This document shows, one piece after another, positions 22,411 through 33,915 of a stretch of 64,000 nt of DNA. Each line of letters opens with the position of its first letter. The stretch's first letter is position 1. Origin of the DNA: Pedomonas mirosovicensis (GTDB lineage Bacteria; Pseudomonadota; Alphaproteobacteria; Sphingomonadales; Sphingomonadaceae); the NCBI RefSeq assembly GCF_022569295.1, contig NZ_JAKFIA010000002.1, positions 124,001-188,000 of the forward strand. Reading direction: 5' to 3'. A program made the translations under genes and the position numbers. Below the pieces are notes generated by a model. That model did not search any database and was not told the DNA's origin. It worked only from the letters and a program-made list of their open reading frames with translations.

Positions 22411-22634
22411 AGACGAAACCCGACCCCCGCCGTCAATGGACCTGGCCCATTGCGCTGGCCGCGCTCACCATCGTCGGCCTCGTCGCCGCGCTGCTCGGCG
22501 AAGGCGGCCTTTGGTGGCCCGCCTCGTGGATTGCCCTGTCGCTGCCGCTTATCGTTGCCCTGCGCCACGCCCTGCGGCCGGCCCGCTCGCCAGATGCCAG
22601 GCAGGCACGGGCACAGCGCGATCACGCTGCGTAG
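22407..22634 (+). CDS. Small membrane protein of the iron-uptake operon
   Basis: 75 residues; its ATG overlaps the stop of the PepSY gene (ATGA). Two helices (WPIALAALTIVGLVAALLG and WIALSLPLIVALRHAL) flank GEGGLWWPAS. Small two-helix proteins of this shape are frequent behind PepSY genes in sphingomonads and caulobacters; their function is not established. Its last 13 bases overlap the 3' end of the convergent vapC remnant. Confidence 0.78.
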   Translation: MKTKPDPRRQWTWPIALAALTIVGLVAALLGEGGLWWPASWIALSLPLIVALRHALRPARSPDARQARAQRDHAA

Positions 22635-22834
22635 GCGACCCCAAGCCGTTCGGCAACGAGAAGCAGCCGCTTGTCCCGCGTCCAGAGCCGTGACCCCGGC
22701 GAGAGAAGGACGGAGGCGATCAGAGGGGCGTCGGCATAGCCGATGCCGCGCCCAAACAGCTGGCTGGCGTTGATGGGGGAGAGAACCTCGTCATCCCTGG
22801 CGCTGATGGTATATGGCCGATCGTAGCCGGTCAC
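22622..22834 (-). pseudogene. VapC-type PIN-domain toxin remnant (C-terminal part)
   Basis: The frame encodes about 57 residues that match the C-terminal half of a VapC ribonuclease: DDEVLSPINASQLFGRGIGY, then ADAPLIASVL and LWTRDKRLLLVAERLG. The typical GxGYxDAHLL active-site segment is seen as GIGYADAPL, with the His replaced by Pro. The N-terminal half with the first catalytic aspartate is absent, because the neighbouring regulator gene ends there, and no vapB lies nearby. It appears to be a decayed toxin-antitoxin module. Confidence 0.72.
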
Positions 22835-24246
22835 TCGAACCGGTAGGGCACAACGTTGCGGTTGTGCAGGTCGATGAGGGTGCGGCGGTCAGCGGGCGGG
22901 AAGGCGCGCTGGGCGCAGTTGGTTCTGGGGCAGATGCGGCACGAGGCCCCGATGGGCGTTACCGCCGTGCTGCCCTCCAGCTTGTCGGCATAGACGAACT
23001 GGGAGGCGTAGGCGGCCTCGCAGCCCAGCGCCACGGCATAGCGGCGCGCGGGCTTCAAAAAGCTGCCGGACCGCTTGATGATGCCGCGCGCCATGCAGAC
23101 GTAGCGCACGCCATCGGGCATTTCGATGAGCTGCACCTTGATCTCCCCCGGCAGGGCGACGGCCTCGTGCGCCACCCACAGCGGGCAGGTGCCGCCATAG
23201 CGGGCGAACTGGAGGCGGGTGGCCGAGTGGCGCTTGGTGATGTTGCCCGCCATGTCCACCCGCACGAAGAAGAAGGGCACGCCGCGCGCGCCCGGCCGTT
23301 GCAGGTTGGAGAGGCGGTGGCACACCTGCTCGAAGCTGGTGCCGAACTGCTGCTGCAGCTGCTCCACATCGTGCCGCAGCAACCGCGCCGCCTCGATGAA
23401 GCGGCCATAGGGCATGAGGAGCGCGCCCGCCGCATAGTTGGCAAGGCCGACGCGCAGGATCTGGCGGGCATCTTCCGTCCTGAGCGGCGCTTCGGCGGCG
23501 ATGGCCTCGATGATCGGGGCGAACTCAACGAGGGCCAGCTGGTGAGCGATGAGAAACGCGCGGCTGTCCGGGCTGAGGTTGGCATCGATAACCACCTCCC
23601 GCCGCGCGGGATCGAACCGGCGCATGGTGGGATCATCCGGCGCGGCGGCCTGCAGGCGCACGGCAATGCCGTGCCGCTCCCGCAAGAGCCGCTCCAGCTG
23701 GGGGCCGAGCACGCCGCCGGGGTTGTCCAGCGTCTGGGCGAGGCTTTCGGCCGCCTCGTCCAGCTCGCCCACATAGTTGTCGCGGTAGTGGAAATAGTCC
23801 CGCACCTCTTCCCACGGCAGCAGGTGACCATCCGGCCGGTTGGCGGTGATCGCCTCATCCATGGTTTGCAGCCGTTCGTTCAGCTGGCGGTAGGCCTGAT
23901 GCAAAACAGCGAAACTGCGCGCCAAGTTCGGGGCCTGGCTGACGGTGCGCTTGATCTCCTGCACGCCCGGCATGTGGCCGGCGAACAGAGGGTCGGCCAG
24001 CGCCTCGCGCAGGTCTGCCGCAAGGCGCGAGGCCTCGTCCTGCGCGAACTCGGAGAGATCAACCGCGAACTCCCGCCCCAGCGCCAGCAAAACCGCCACG
24101 GTGATGGGGCGCACATCCGTTTCCATCTGGCTGAGGTAGCTGACGGAAACGCCAAGCCGGGCGGCGAACGCCCCCTGGGAGAGATCGTGCCGCTCCCGCA
24201 CCGCGCGCAGGCGGCTGCCCGCAAAGATCTTGTCTGCCCGGCCCAT
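22831..24246 (-). CDS. ScfR-family (PccR/RamB-like) XRE regulator of propionyl-CoA metabolism
   Basis: 471 residues from the ATG at 24246; the frame stays open through pccB, which is a high-GC shadow. Residues 8-62 are an XRE helix-turn-helix (LRAVRERHDLSQGAFAARLG, VSVSYLSQME). The centre is an IrrE/DUF955-like region (FLIAHQLALVEF, lacking a clear HExxH), and the C-terminal domain (DUF2083) ends with CRICPRTNCAQRAFP. Such short-chain fatty acyl-CoA regulators (PccR in Rhodobacter, RamB, MccR) sense acyl-CoA and control the genes beside them. It is divergent from pccB, and TTCGCAAA/TTTGCGAA sites lie just before its start, so autoregulation and control of pcc are inferred. Confidence 0.9.
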   Translation of the reverse strand: MGRADKIFAGSRLRAVRERHDLSQGAFAARLGVSVSYLSQMETDVRPITVAVLLALGREFAVDLSEFAQDEASRLAADLREALADPLFAGHMPGVQEIKRTVSQAPNLARSFAVLHQAYRQLNERLQTMDEAITANRPDGHLLPWEEVRDYFHYRDNYVGELDEAAESLAQTLDNPGGVLGPQLERLLRERHGIAVRLQAAAPDDPTMRRFDPARREVVIDANLSPDSRAFLIAHQLALVEFAPIIEAIAAEAPLRTEDARQILRVGLANYAAGALLMPYGRFIEAARLLRHDVEQLQQQFGTSFEQVCHRLSNLQRPGARGVPFFFVRVDMAGNITKRHSATRLQFARYGGTCPLWVAHEAVALPGEIKVQLIEMPDGVRYVCMARGIIKRSGSFLKPARRYAVALGCEAAYASQFVYADKLEGSTAVTPIGASCRICPRTNCAQRAFPPADRRTLIDLHNRNVVPYRFE

Positions 24247-24256
24247 GGCGCCAGCC

Positions 24257-24279
24257 TTCGCAAAGTGAGAATTTGCGAA
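24257..24279. promoter_or_regulatory. Putative ScfR/PccR operator
   Basis: TTCGCAAA (24257-24264) and TTTGCGAA (24272-24279) form an exact inverted repeat with 7 bases between, 11 bp before the regulator start. Related half sites TTTCGCAA near 24295 and TTCGCAAA near 24374 lie toward pccB. The TTTGCNAA character agrees with sites described for PccR-type regulators. Confidence 0.65.
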
Positions 24280-24435
24280 ACAGCATAGCCTCGGTTTCGC
24301 AACTTGGCCAGTTTTTGCGTGCCAGAGGCCCCGGCCGGGCGCTATCGAACCGAAGACCTTCGCGCGCCGTTGTTCGCAAAGCGGGGATGTTGCCCCACAT
24401 TCCATCGCAGGCGAACACGCCGCCCAACGCTCACG

Positions 24436-25986
24436 ATGCCGGATTTCACAATCATGCCAGAGATCATTGCCGAACTGGAACGCCGCAGAGCCGCCGCCCG
24501 CCTCGGGGGCGGCCAGAAGCGGATCGACGCCCAGCACGCCAAGGGCCGCCTGACGGCGCGGGAGCGCATCGACCTGCTGCTCGACCCCGCTACCTTTGAA
24601 GAAGTCGACATGTACGTTGAGCACAACTGCATCGACTTCGGCATGGCGGAGCAGAAGATCCCCGGCGATGGCGTCGTCACCGGCTCGGGCACCATCAACG
24701 GCCGCCTCGTCTACGTGTTCAGCCAGGACTTCACCGTGTTCGGCGGCTCGCTCTCCGAGCGGCACGCGCAGAAGATCTGCAAGATCATGGACATGGCGAT
24801 GAAGGTGGGCGCACCGGTCATCGGCCTCAACGACTCCGGCGGCGCGCGCATTCAGGAAGGCGTCGCCTCGCTCGGCGGCTATGCCGAGGTGTTCCAGCGC
24901 AACGTGCTGGCCTCGGGCGTCGTCCCGCAGCTTTCGGTCATCATGGGGCCGTGCGCGGGCGGCGCGGTCTACTCGCCCGCCATGACCGACTTCATCTTCA
25001 TGGTGAAGGACAGCAGCTACATGTTCGTGACCGGCCCCGACGTGGTGAAGACCGTGACCGCCGAGGTGGTGAGCCAGGAAGAGCTGGGCGGGGCCAGCAC
25101 CCATACCGTCAAATCCGGCGTTGCCGACCTTGCCTGCGAGAACGACGTGGAGGCCATCCACCAGGTGCGCCGCTTCTTCGATTTCCTGCCGCTCAACAAC
25201 CGGCAGGAGGTGCCGTTCCGCCCCACCAGCGACGACGGCGAGCGGCTGGAGATGAGCCTCGACACCCTGGTGCCGCCCAACCCGAACAAGCCCTACGACA
25301 TCAAGGAGCTGATCGTTAAGGTCTGCGACGAGGGCGACTTCTTCGAGCTTCAGCCGAACCACGCGGGCAACATCGTCATCGGCTTCGGGCGGATCGAGGG
25401 GCGCACGGTTGGTTTTGTCGCCAACCAGCCGATGGTGCTGGCCGGGTGCCTCGACATCAACTCGTCGAAAAAAGCTGCCCGCTTCGTGCGCTTCTGCGAT
25501 GCGTTCAATATTCCGATTGTGACCTTCGTCGACGTGCCGGGCTTCCTCCCCGGCGTCGCGCAGGAGCACAACGGCATCATCAAGCATGGCGCGAAGCTGT
25601 TGTTCGCCTATGCGGAAGCCACGGTGCCGAAGATCACGGTCATCACCCGCAAGGCCTATGGCGGCGCTTATGACGTGATGGCCTCCAAGCACCTGCGCGG
25701 CGACCTCAACTACGCCTGGCCGACCGCCGAGATCGCGGTGATGGGCGCAAAAGGCGCGGTCGAGATCATCTTCCGCAAGGACATTGGCGATGCCGAAAAA
25801 ATCGCCGAGCGCACGCGGGAATATGAGGAGCGGTTCGCCAACCCGTTCGTGGCGGCGAGCAAGGGCTTCATCGATGAAGTGATCATGCCTCACTCCACCC
25901 GCCGACGCATCGCCATCGGGCTTCGCAAGCTGCGGAACAAGCAGCTGGAGAACCCGTGGAAAAAGCACGACAACATTCCGCTGTAA
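24436..25986 (+). CDS. pccB: Propionyl-CoA carboxylase beta chain (carboxyltransferase)
   Basis: 516 residues from ATG 24436, or 510 from ATG 24454 ([20 protein letters not shown]), the more usual length; neither has a strong Shine-Dalgarno. Conserved blocks: [15 protein letters not shown], the acyl-CoA site [31 protein letters not shown], and the biotin-side [18 protein letters not shown]. With the PccA alpha chain it makes methylmalonyl-CoA from propionyl-CoA and bicarbonate. First gene of pccB-mce-mcm-pccA; mce begins 15 bp behind it. Confidence 0.95.
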   Translation: MPDFTIMPEIIAELERRRAAARLGGGQKRIDAQHAKGRLTARERIDLLLDPATFEEVDMYVEHNCIDFGMAEQKIPGDGVVTGSGTINGRLVYVFSQDFTVFGGSLSERHAQKICKIMDMAMKVGAPVIGLNDSGGARIQEGVASLGGYAEVFQRNVLASGVVPQLSVIMGPCAGGAVYSPAMTDFIFMVKDSSYMFVTGPDVVKTVTAEVVSQEELGGASTHTVKSGVADLACENDVEAIHQVRRFFDFLPLNNRQEVPFRPTSDDGERLEMSLDTLVPPNPNKPYDIKELIVKVCDEGDFFELQPNHAGNIVIGFGRIEGRTVGFVANQPMVLAGCLDINSSKKAARFVRFCDAFNIPIVTFVDVPGFLPGVAQEHNGIIKHGAKLLFAYAEATVPKITVITRKAYGGAYDVMASKHLRGDLNYAWPTAEIAVMGAKGAVEIIFRKDIGDAEKIAERTREYEERFANPFVAASKGFIDEVIMPHSTRRRIAIGLRKLRNKQLENPWKKHDNIPL

Positions 25987-26001
25987 GCGGGGAGAGAGAC
26001 C

Positions 26002-26431
26002 ATGATCGGCCGGTTGAACCATGTGGGCATTGCGACGCCCTCGATTGAGGAGAGCGTGAAGCTCTACCGCGACGTGCTGGGCGCAGCGAAAATCCACGAA
26101 AAATTCGCGCTGCCCGCACAGGGCGTGTGGGTGTGCTTCGTCGATTTGCCCAACAGCCAGATCGAGCTGATCGAACCCTACGGCGAGAATTCGCCCATCC
26201 ACAAATTCCTCGAGAAAAACCCGCTCGGCGGCCAGCACCATGTGTGCTTCGAGGTGGAGGATATTCATGCCGCCAGCGCCGACATGAAGGCCAAGGGCGC
26301 AACCGTGCTGGGCGAGCCGCGCATCGGCGCGCACGGCACCCCGGTTATTTTCGTACACCCCAAGAACATGGGCGGCGTGCTCGTCGAGCTGATGGAAACG
26401 CCCAAAATGGAAGCATCGGGGGAGCGCACTG

Positions 26432-26432
<1 letters not shown>
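26002..26432 (+). CDS. mce: Methylmalonyl-CoA epimerase (frame disturbed near its 3' end)
   Basis: Residues 1-134 are a complete VOC-fold epimerase: [20 protein letters not shown], with metal ligands in [17 protein letters not shown] and VLVELME. It converts (S)- to (R)-methylmalonyl-CoA. As written, the frame has no stop until 26853 and would overlap mcm by 421 bases. One additional base in the G run at 26418-26422 would give ...MEASGGAH and a TGA at 26430-26432 overlapping the mcm ATG (TGATG), the expected coupling. The coordinates given use that restored end. A one-base loss in the sequence or the organism is inferred. Confidence 0.85.
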
Positions 26433-28585
<2,153 letters not shown>

Positions 28586-28636
28586 GCTTCGCGCCCTTCC
28601 GTTCTATCGCCTTTCTGCGAACTGGTGAGCCCTTAC

Positions 28637-30623
28637 ATGTTCAAGAAAATCCTGATTGCGAACCGTGGTGAAATCGCCTGCCGCGTCATCAAGACGGCGC
28701 GGCGCATGGGCATCAAGACGGTGGCGGTATATTCCGACGCGGACGCAGGCGCGCTGCACGTGGAAATGGCGGACGAAGCCGTGCACCTCGGCCCGCCGCC
28801 CGCCGCCCAGTCGTACCTCCTGGGCGAGAAGATCGTCGAAGCCTGCAAGGCAACCGGCGCGGAAGCGGTGCACCCCGGCTATGGTTTCCTTTCGGAGCGC
28901 GAGTGGTTTGCGAAAGCCTTGGCGGAGGCCGGCATCGCCTTTATCGGCCCGCGCCCCAATGCCATCGCCGCCATGGGCGACAAGATTGAATCGAAAAAGC
29001 TGGCCAAGGCGGCGGGCGTCTCCGTGGTGCCGGGTTTCGTCGGTGAGATCGAGGACGCCGACCACGCCGTCAGGATCGCGGATGAAATCGGCTACCCGGT
29101 GATGATCAAGGCCTCGGCGGGCGGCGGCGGCAAGGGCATGCGGATTGCCTACAACGCCAAAGAGGCGCGCGAGGGCTTCCAGTCCGCCCGCAACGAGGCG
29201 AAGGCGTCGTTCGGCGATGATCGCGTGTTCATCGAGAAGTTCGTCGAGGAGCCGCGCCACATCGAAATTCAGGTGATGGGCGACGCCCACGGCAACGTGG
29301 TTTATTTGGGCGAGCGCGAATGCTCCATCCAGCGCCGCCACCAGAAGGTGGTGGAGGAGGCCCCCTCCCCGTTCGTCACGCCGGAAATGCGGAAGGCGAT
29401 GGGCGAGCAGGCGGTGCAGCTAGCCAAGGCCGTGGGCTACACCTCGGCAGGCACGGTGGAGTTCATCGCGGGCAAGGACCGCAGCTTCTATTTTCTAGAG
29501 ATGAACACCCGCCTGCAGGTGGAACATCCGGTAACGGAAATGATCACCGGCCTCGACCTCGTCGAGCTGATGATCCGCGTCGCCGCCGGCGAGGCGCTGC
29601 CGTTTGGCCAAGACGATATCAGGCTGAACGGCTGGGCGATCGAAACCCGCGTCTACGCGGAAGACCCCTACCGCAGCTTCCTGCCCTCCATCGGCCGTCT
29701 GGTGCGCTACCGCCAGCCGGAGGAGCGCGCGGGCGTGCGCGTGGATACGGGGGGTCGTCGAGGGCTCGGAAATTTCCATGTTCTACGACCCGATGATCGC
29801 CAAGCTCGTCACCTACGGGCAAACCCGCGAGGAAGCGACCGCCCTCCAGATCGAGGCGCTGGACGACTATTACATTCGCGGCATCGGCCACAACATCCAC
29901 TTCCTCTCCTCGGTGATGCAGCACCCGCGCTTTCAGGAAGGCAGGCTGACGACCGGCTTTATTGCCGAGGAATATCCCGAAGGCTTCGCGGGCGCGCCGC
30001 TGACCGACGAAAAGCGTGAGCGGCTGATCGTCGCCGCCAGCGTGATGAACGCCATCGAGAAGGAGCGCGAGGGGCTGATCGACAACCAGCTGAGCGGCCA
30101 CGGCGCGGTTTACGGCGAGGACTGGGTCATCAGCCTCGACAAGCAGCAGACGCCCGTGCGCGTCGAAGACCTGGGCGGCGGCTTCATCGTTCACGTGGGC
30201 GACAAGGCCGTGCGGGTGGAGACAGACTGGACCCCGGCGGAGCTGGTGTTCCGCGCCGCCCTCAATGGCACGGCGGTGACGATCGAGGTGGACCGGCGCG
30301 CGCTCGGCTACGCCCTCTCCCACATGGGCTCCAGCCACCACGCGGTTGCCTACACCCCACGCGCCGCCGAACTGGCAGGCCACATGATCGAAAAGGAGGC
30401 GCCGGACATGTCCCGCTTCCTCCTCTGCCCCATGCCGGGCCTCGTCGTCTCCATCGATGTCGTGCCCGGCGACAAGGTGGAAGCAGGCCAGCCGCTCGCC
30501 GTCATCGAGGCGATGAAGATGGAGAACATCCTGCGCGCCGAAAAGGCCGCAACGGTGAAATCCGTCAACGCCAAGAAAGGCGACAGCCTCGCGGTGGATG
30601 CGGTCATTCTGGAATTTGAGTGA
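28637..30623 (+). CDS. pccA: Propionyl-CoA carboxylase alpha chain (biotin carboxylase + BCCP), frameshifted
   Basis: Two frames together encode one normal alpha chain of about 660 residues. The first (from ATG 28637, [20 protein letters not shown]) has the ATP-grasp loop [14 protein letters not shown], the [11 protein letters not shown] motif and the [16 protein letters not shown] signature. It goes out of register in a run of six G at 29749-29754, where [13 protein letters not shown] is expected with five. The second frame resumes at [20 protein letters not shown] and ends with the biotinyl domain, biotin lysine in EAMKMEN. It carboxylates biotin for PccB. Spacing to mcm is 51 bp. The indel may be an assembly error. 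Confidence 0.93.
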
Positions 30624-30631
30624 GGTTTTTC

Positions 30632-30740
30632 GCAGGGGTCTTGGACCCCTGCACCCCTTCGTTTTCAGGGCCGTGCGCGGGAGACCGGGTGCGGCCCGAT
30701 GAAAAAATGGGAGGTGCAGGAGGGTCCGCGACCCTCCTGC
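30632..30740. repeat. Paired gene-end hairpins, copy 2 (pccA / trxC)
   Basis: In the convergent gap 30624-30785. Hairpin one (30632-30652) has arms GCAGGGGTC and GACCCCTGC and is followed by ACCCCTTCGTTTTCAGGGC, almost identical to copy 1. Hairpin two (30716-30740) has 11-base arms GCAGGAGGGTC and GACCCTCCTGC, preceded by GCGGCCCGAT and ATGGGAGGT. Bidirectional terminator role inferred. Confidence 0.6.
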
Positions 30741-30785
30741 AAAAATCCTAAAAATTTCTTCCCAGAAAAATCCCCCAAAATTCCC

Positions 30786-31238
30786 TCAGCGCAATCCGGC
30801 CATCGCCGCCTGGGCCCATTGCACGATGGCGGGCAGCGGCAGCGCGCCGGAGGTGCGGGCGACCTCCCGGCCCTTGTGCACCATCACCAGCGTCGGGATG
30901 CTGCGGATGTTGAAGCGGGAGGCGATGGTTTGCTCGGCTTCGGTGTCCAGCTTGGCGAGGCGGAGGTTTGGTTCGAGCTGGGCGCTGGCGGCTTCGAAAC
31001 TGGGGGCCATCTGGCGGCAGGGCCCGCACCAGGCGGCCCAGAAGTCGATCAGGAGGGGGAGGTCGCTGGAGGCGGCGTGCTTCTCGAAATTGGCGGCGGT
31101 GAGCGTCACCGGCCGGGCGGCGAACAGCGGGTTGCCGCATTTGCCGCACTTGCCCCGCTCCGCCAGCCGGGCGACGGGCACGCGGTTGAGCGTCGCGCAG
31201 GTGGGACACGCGATGATGAGGCTGCCGGTGCTTGCCAT
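30786..31238 (-). CDS. trxC: Thioredoxin TrxC (thioredoxin 2)
   Basis: 150 residues. The N-terminal zinc-binding extension with CPTC and CGKC pairs (residues 11-37) is the mark of TrxC, and the active site WCGPC lies in FWAAWCGPCRQMAP. The cis-proline motif is RSIPTLVMV. It reduces disulfides in the cytoplasm and is usually induced by oxidative stress. It stands alone between pccA and the Bax-inhibitor gene; the 112 bp upstream show no clear OxyR box. Confidence 0.95.
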   Translation of the reverse strand: MASTGSLIIACPTCATLNRVPVARLAERGKCGKCGNPLFAARPVTLTAANFEKHAASSDLPLLIDFWAAWCGPCRQMAPSFEAASAQLEPNLRLAKLDTEAEQTIASRFNIRSIPTLVMVHKGREVARTSGALPLPAIVQWAQAAMAGLR

Positions 31239-31350
31239 GGTTTGTCTTCCTCGTTGCGCCTGTCAGCAGGCGAACACGCGAGCCGCGCCTCCGGTTCCGT
31301 GGACGCCGGGGCAGGGGACCGGGAGCATCCCCTTCCCCGGCGTGGCCACG

Positions 31351-32067
31351 CTATTCCTCCCGCTGACCGGTGAAGTTGAGCAGCAGCTGGAAGAGGTTGA
31401 CGAAGTTGAGGTAGAGCGACAGCGCGCCGAGCACGGCGAGCTTGCTGTTGGCCTCAACGCCCCAGTGGGCGGCGTATTGCTGCTTGATGTTCTGGGTGTC
31501 CCACGCGGTGAGGCCGGTGAAGACGACAACGCCGATCACCGAGACGACGAACTGCACCATGGTGGAGCCGAGGAAGAGGTTCACCAGGCTGGCGATAACG
31601 ATGCCGATGAGGCCCATCATCAGGAAGCTGCCCATGCGGGAGAGGTCCCGCTTGGTGGTGTAGCCCCACAGGCTCATCGCGCCGAACATGGTGGCGGCGA
31701 TGAAGAAGGTGCGGGCGATGCTCATTCCGGTGAACACCAGGAACACGGAGGCGAGCGACAGGCCCATCAGGCCGCAGAACACCCAGAACAGGGTTTGCGC
31801 CGTCGCCGCCGAAATCTTGTCGATCCGGAAGGAGAAGAAGAACACGAACGCGAGCGGCGCGAGCATCACCACCCACTTGAGCGGCGTGCCGAAGATCGGC
31901 TGGTAAAGGGCGGGCGTGGAGCCGACCACCAGCGCCACAAGGCCGGTCAGCAGCACGCCCGAGGCCATGTAGTTGTAGACCCGCAGCATGTGCTGCCGCA
32001 GGCCTTCATCGAACAGGGCGTCGCGTGTCGCCGCACCCGTCCGGCTAAAAGATTGCTGTCCGAACAT
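31351..32067 (-). CDS. Bax inhibitor-1/YccA family membrane protein
   Basis: 238 residues with seven hydrophobic helices. N-terminal DEGLRQHMLRVYNYMASGV and C-terminal LSLYLNFVNLFQLLLNFTG are family signatures; aspartates near the end (TAWDTQNIK) belong to the pH-sensitive calcium leak described for BI-1 relatives. Its bacterial role is poorly known; relatives such as YbhL/YccA interact with FtsH or act as leak channels. Monocistronic. The 210 bp between it and the pectate lyase gene show nothing identifiable. Confidence 0.92.
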   Translation of the reverse strand: MFGQQSFSRTGAATRDALFDEGLRQHMLRVYNYMASGVLLTGLVALVVGSTPALYQPIFGTPLKWVVMLAPLAFVFFFSFRIDKISAATAQTLFWVFCGLMGLSLASVFLVFTGMSIARTFFIAATMFGAMSLWGYTTKRDLSRMGSFLMMGLIGIVIASLVNLFLGSTMVQFVVSVIGVVVFTGLTAWDTQNIKQQYAAHWGVEANSKLAVLGALSLYLNFVNLFQLLLNFTGQREE

Positions 32068-32277
32068 GTCGTTCCTCGTTTGACGTTTCCACTCAAACGA
32101 GCATCCCGATCAGGTCCTGGAGGATGGGAGAAAAGACGTAGGACCTGCATCGAGCTTGCTCGATGCGGTCCGACATCACGACCGGCTTTGCGCCAATCGC
32201 CAGAGGGGCCCGGCCCGCACATCGCCTATTTTAAGGCCAGGCCCCCGATTTTCAAGCGGGTTCGAACGCGCCGCCGC

Positions 32278-33915
32278 TCAGTTGGACGCCCCCAGCGTCC
32301 GAATGAGGGTGAGCATGTTCTTGATATAACCCGAGATGGAGATGCCGATGACCGGCTTGTCCACCGGATACGGCGAGGTATCGGTCTCGTCGCCCACGTA
32401 GGTGCTGGCGTAGTCCCCCGGCTTCGGCGTAGCGCTGCCGGGGCCGCGATAGGGGTTGCTGGTCGCCTTCAGCGGCGTCGGCCACCAGCCTTCGGAATTG
32501 AGGCTGGCGACAACCTTGGCCGGATCGGTCGGCAGGTCGCGGCTGTTGAGGTCCGAGCCGTCGATGTGCTCGCCGACGAAGAAGCGCGGCAGCGGCTTGG
32601 GGTCGGCGTCGATCAGCGGCGAGCCCTTCGTTGCCTCCTCCACCGGCATCTTCACCAGCTTCTCATACTCCCGGCGCAGCGCCGCCACGTTGATGGCGCG
32701 GGTGGCAGAGTAATGGCCGAGGGTCTTCTCCGGGTTGTAATCCACGTAGTAGCGGCCGTTGACCACGTTCGAGCCGCGCCGGTGCACGAACAGCGGCTTG
32801 TTGGTGCCAATCTCGACGAACGCCGGATAGGGCTTGGCGCTGCGGCCCAGTTCCCCCTTGAGGCGGGTCGACTCGATCCAGTCCAGCGCCTCGGGGATGC
32901 GGGCAAGATACTTCCGGTCGCCGGTGAGGCGGTAGAAGGTCATCAGGTGGCGCACATTGGCGGCGGTGGTGGATGGCGACAATGCCTCGGGCTCGTAGGT
33001 GCGCGCGCCCGCGGGCTTCAGGTCCGGCGTGTATTGCAGCGCCCAGCCCGGCTGCGGCGCGCCCTGCTGGGTGGCCAGCACCATGTCCATCGCCCGGTGG
33101 ATGGCGCCCAGGATCCGCGTATCGCCCAATGCCTGGTAGCACATCAGCAGGAACTTGATGTTCTCCGCCGCCACGTCGTCGTTGAAGGTGACGTAGGAGG
33201 TGTAATCCGGGTGGCCATGGTGCACGAAATCATGGCGCAGCGGATAGCGCTGCGGCCAGCCGCCGTTGGCATACTGGCTCTCCAGCACGAAGTTGATCGC
33301 CTTGTCCAGAGCCGGACGGTACTTGGGATCGAGCTTTTCCATGTAGAGGCGCAGCAGGAACTGCGAGGCCTCCGACGTGCCCATGTCGTCGAAGGTGGCG
33401 TTGCCCCAGTAATGCTGGAATTCCTCCATGCGCCAGGCGTTGGCGCCAATGGTCTCGTACCACTTCTTGGTCGATGCCTCGCCCGCGAAGTCGAAGAAAT
33501 AATGCCAGCCGCCGCTGGGGTGCTGACCCCAGATGAGCGCGCCCGCCACCGTCTCGGCGGCGTGGTAATAGTAGTCGTCGCCCGTAGCGTGGTAGGCGTC
33601 GAGGAACAGATGGCCCATGGTCGCCGTGCCCGGCGGCTGCACCCACACCATGGTGGGCTTGGCCTCCAGCTCGCCCCAGCGGCGGGACATGTCGGGCAGG
33701 TAGGACCACACATAGCCGCCGTTGGTGGAGACCTTCTCCACCATGAAGGTGGTGGCCCGCTTCATGGTTTGCAGCACCGCCTCGCGCGAGGGCTTGGCGG
33801 CCGCCGCCGCTGTTGCCGCCGCCGGCTGGTCAGCGGCGGCAACAGCGCCCGGCATCAAAGTTGCCAAAGCAAGGGCCGCGGCCCCGCCCCACAGTACGCT
33901 ACGCCGTACGCTCAT
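32278..33915 (-). CDS. pelA: Secreted pectate lyase, PL10 family
   Basis: 545 residues with a signal peptide (SVLWGGAAALALATLMPGAV) and an Ala-rich linker. The helical PL10 fold is indicated by GGYVWSYLPD, MGTSEASQFLLRLY, ESQYANGGWPQRYPL and YTSYVTFNDDVAAENIKFLL; the last contains acidic residues of the calcium and active site. It cleaves polygalacturonate by beta-elimination, giving unsaturated oligogalacturonides. The start codon overlaps the stop of the upstream cupin gene (ATGA), so both are transcribed from the divergent promoter shared with exuT, next to an ACCGGT operator. Confidence 0.92.
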   Translation of the reverse strand: MSVRRSVLWGGAAALALATLMPGAVAAADQPAAATAAAAAKPSREAVLQTMKRATTFMVEKVSTNGGYVWSYLPDMSRRWGELEAKPTMVWVQPPGTATMGHLFLDAYHATGDDYYYHAAETVAGALIWGQHPSGGWHYFFDFAGEASTKKWYETIGANAWRMEEFQHYWGNATFDDMGTSEASQFLLRLYMEKLDPKYRPALDKAINFVLESQYANGGWPQRYPLRHDFVHHGHPDYTSYVTFNDDVAAENIKFLLMCYQALGDTRILGAIHRAMDMVLATQQGAPQPGWALQYTPDLKPAGARTYEPEALSPSTTAANVRHLMTFYRLTGDRKYLARIPEALDWIESTRLKGELGRSAKPYPAFVEIGTNKPLFVHRRGSNVVNGRYYVDYNPEKTLGHYSATRAINVAALRREYEKLVKMPVEEATKGSPLIDADPKPLPRFFVGEHIDGSDLNSRDLPTDPAKVVASLNSEGWWPTPLKATSNPYRGPGSATPKPGDYASTYVGDETDTSPYPVDKPVIGISISGYIKNMLTLIRTLGASN

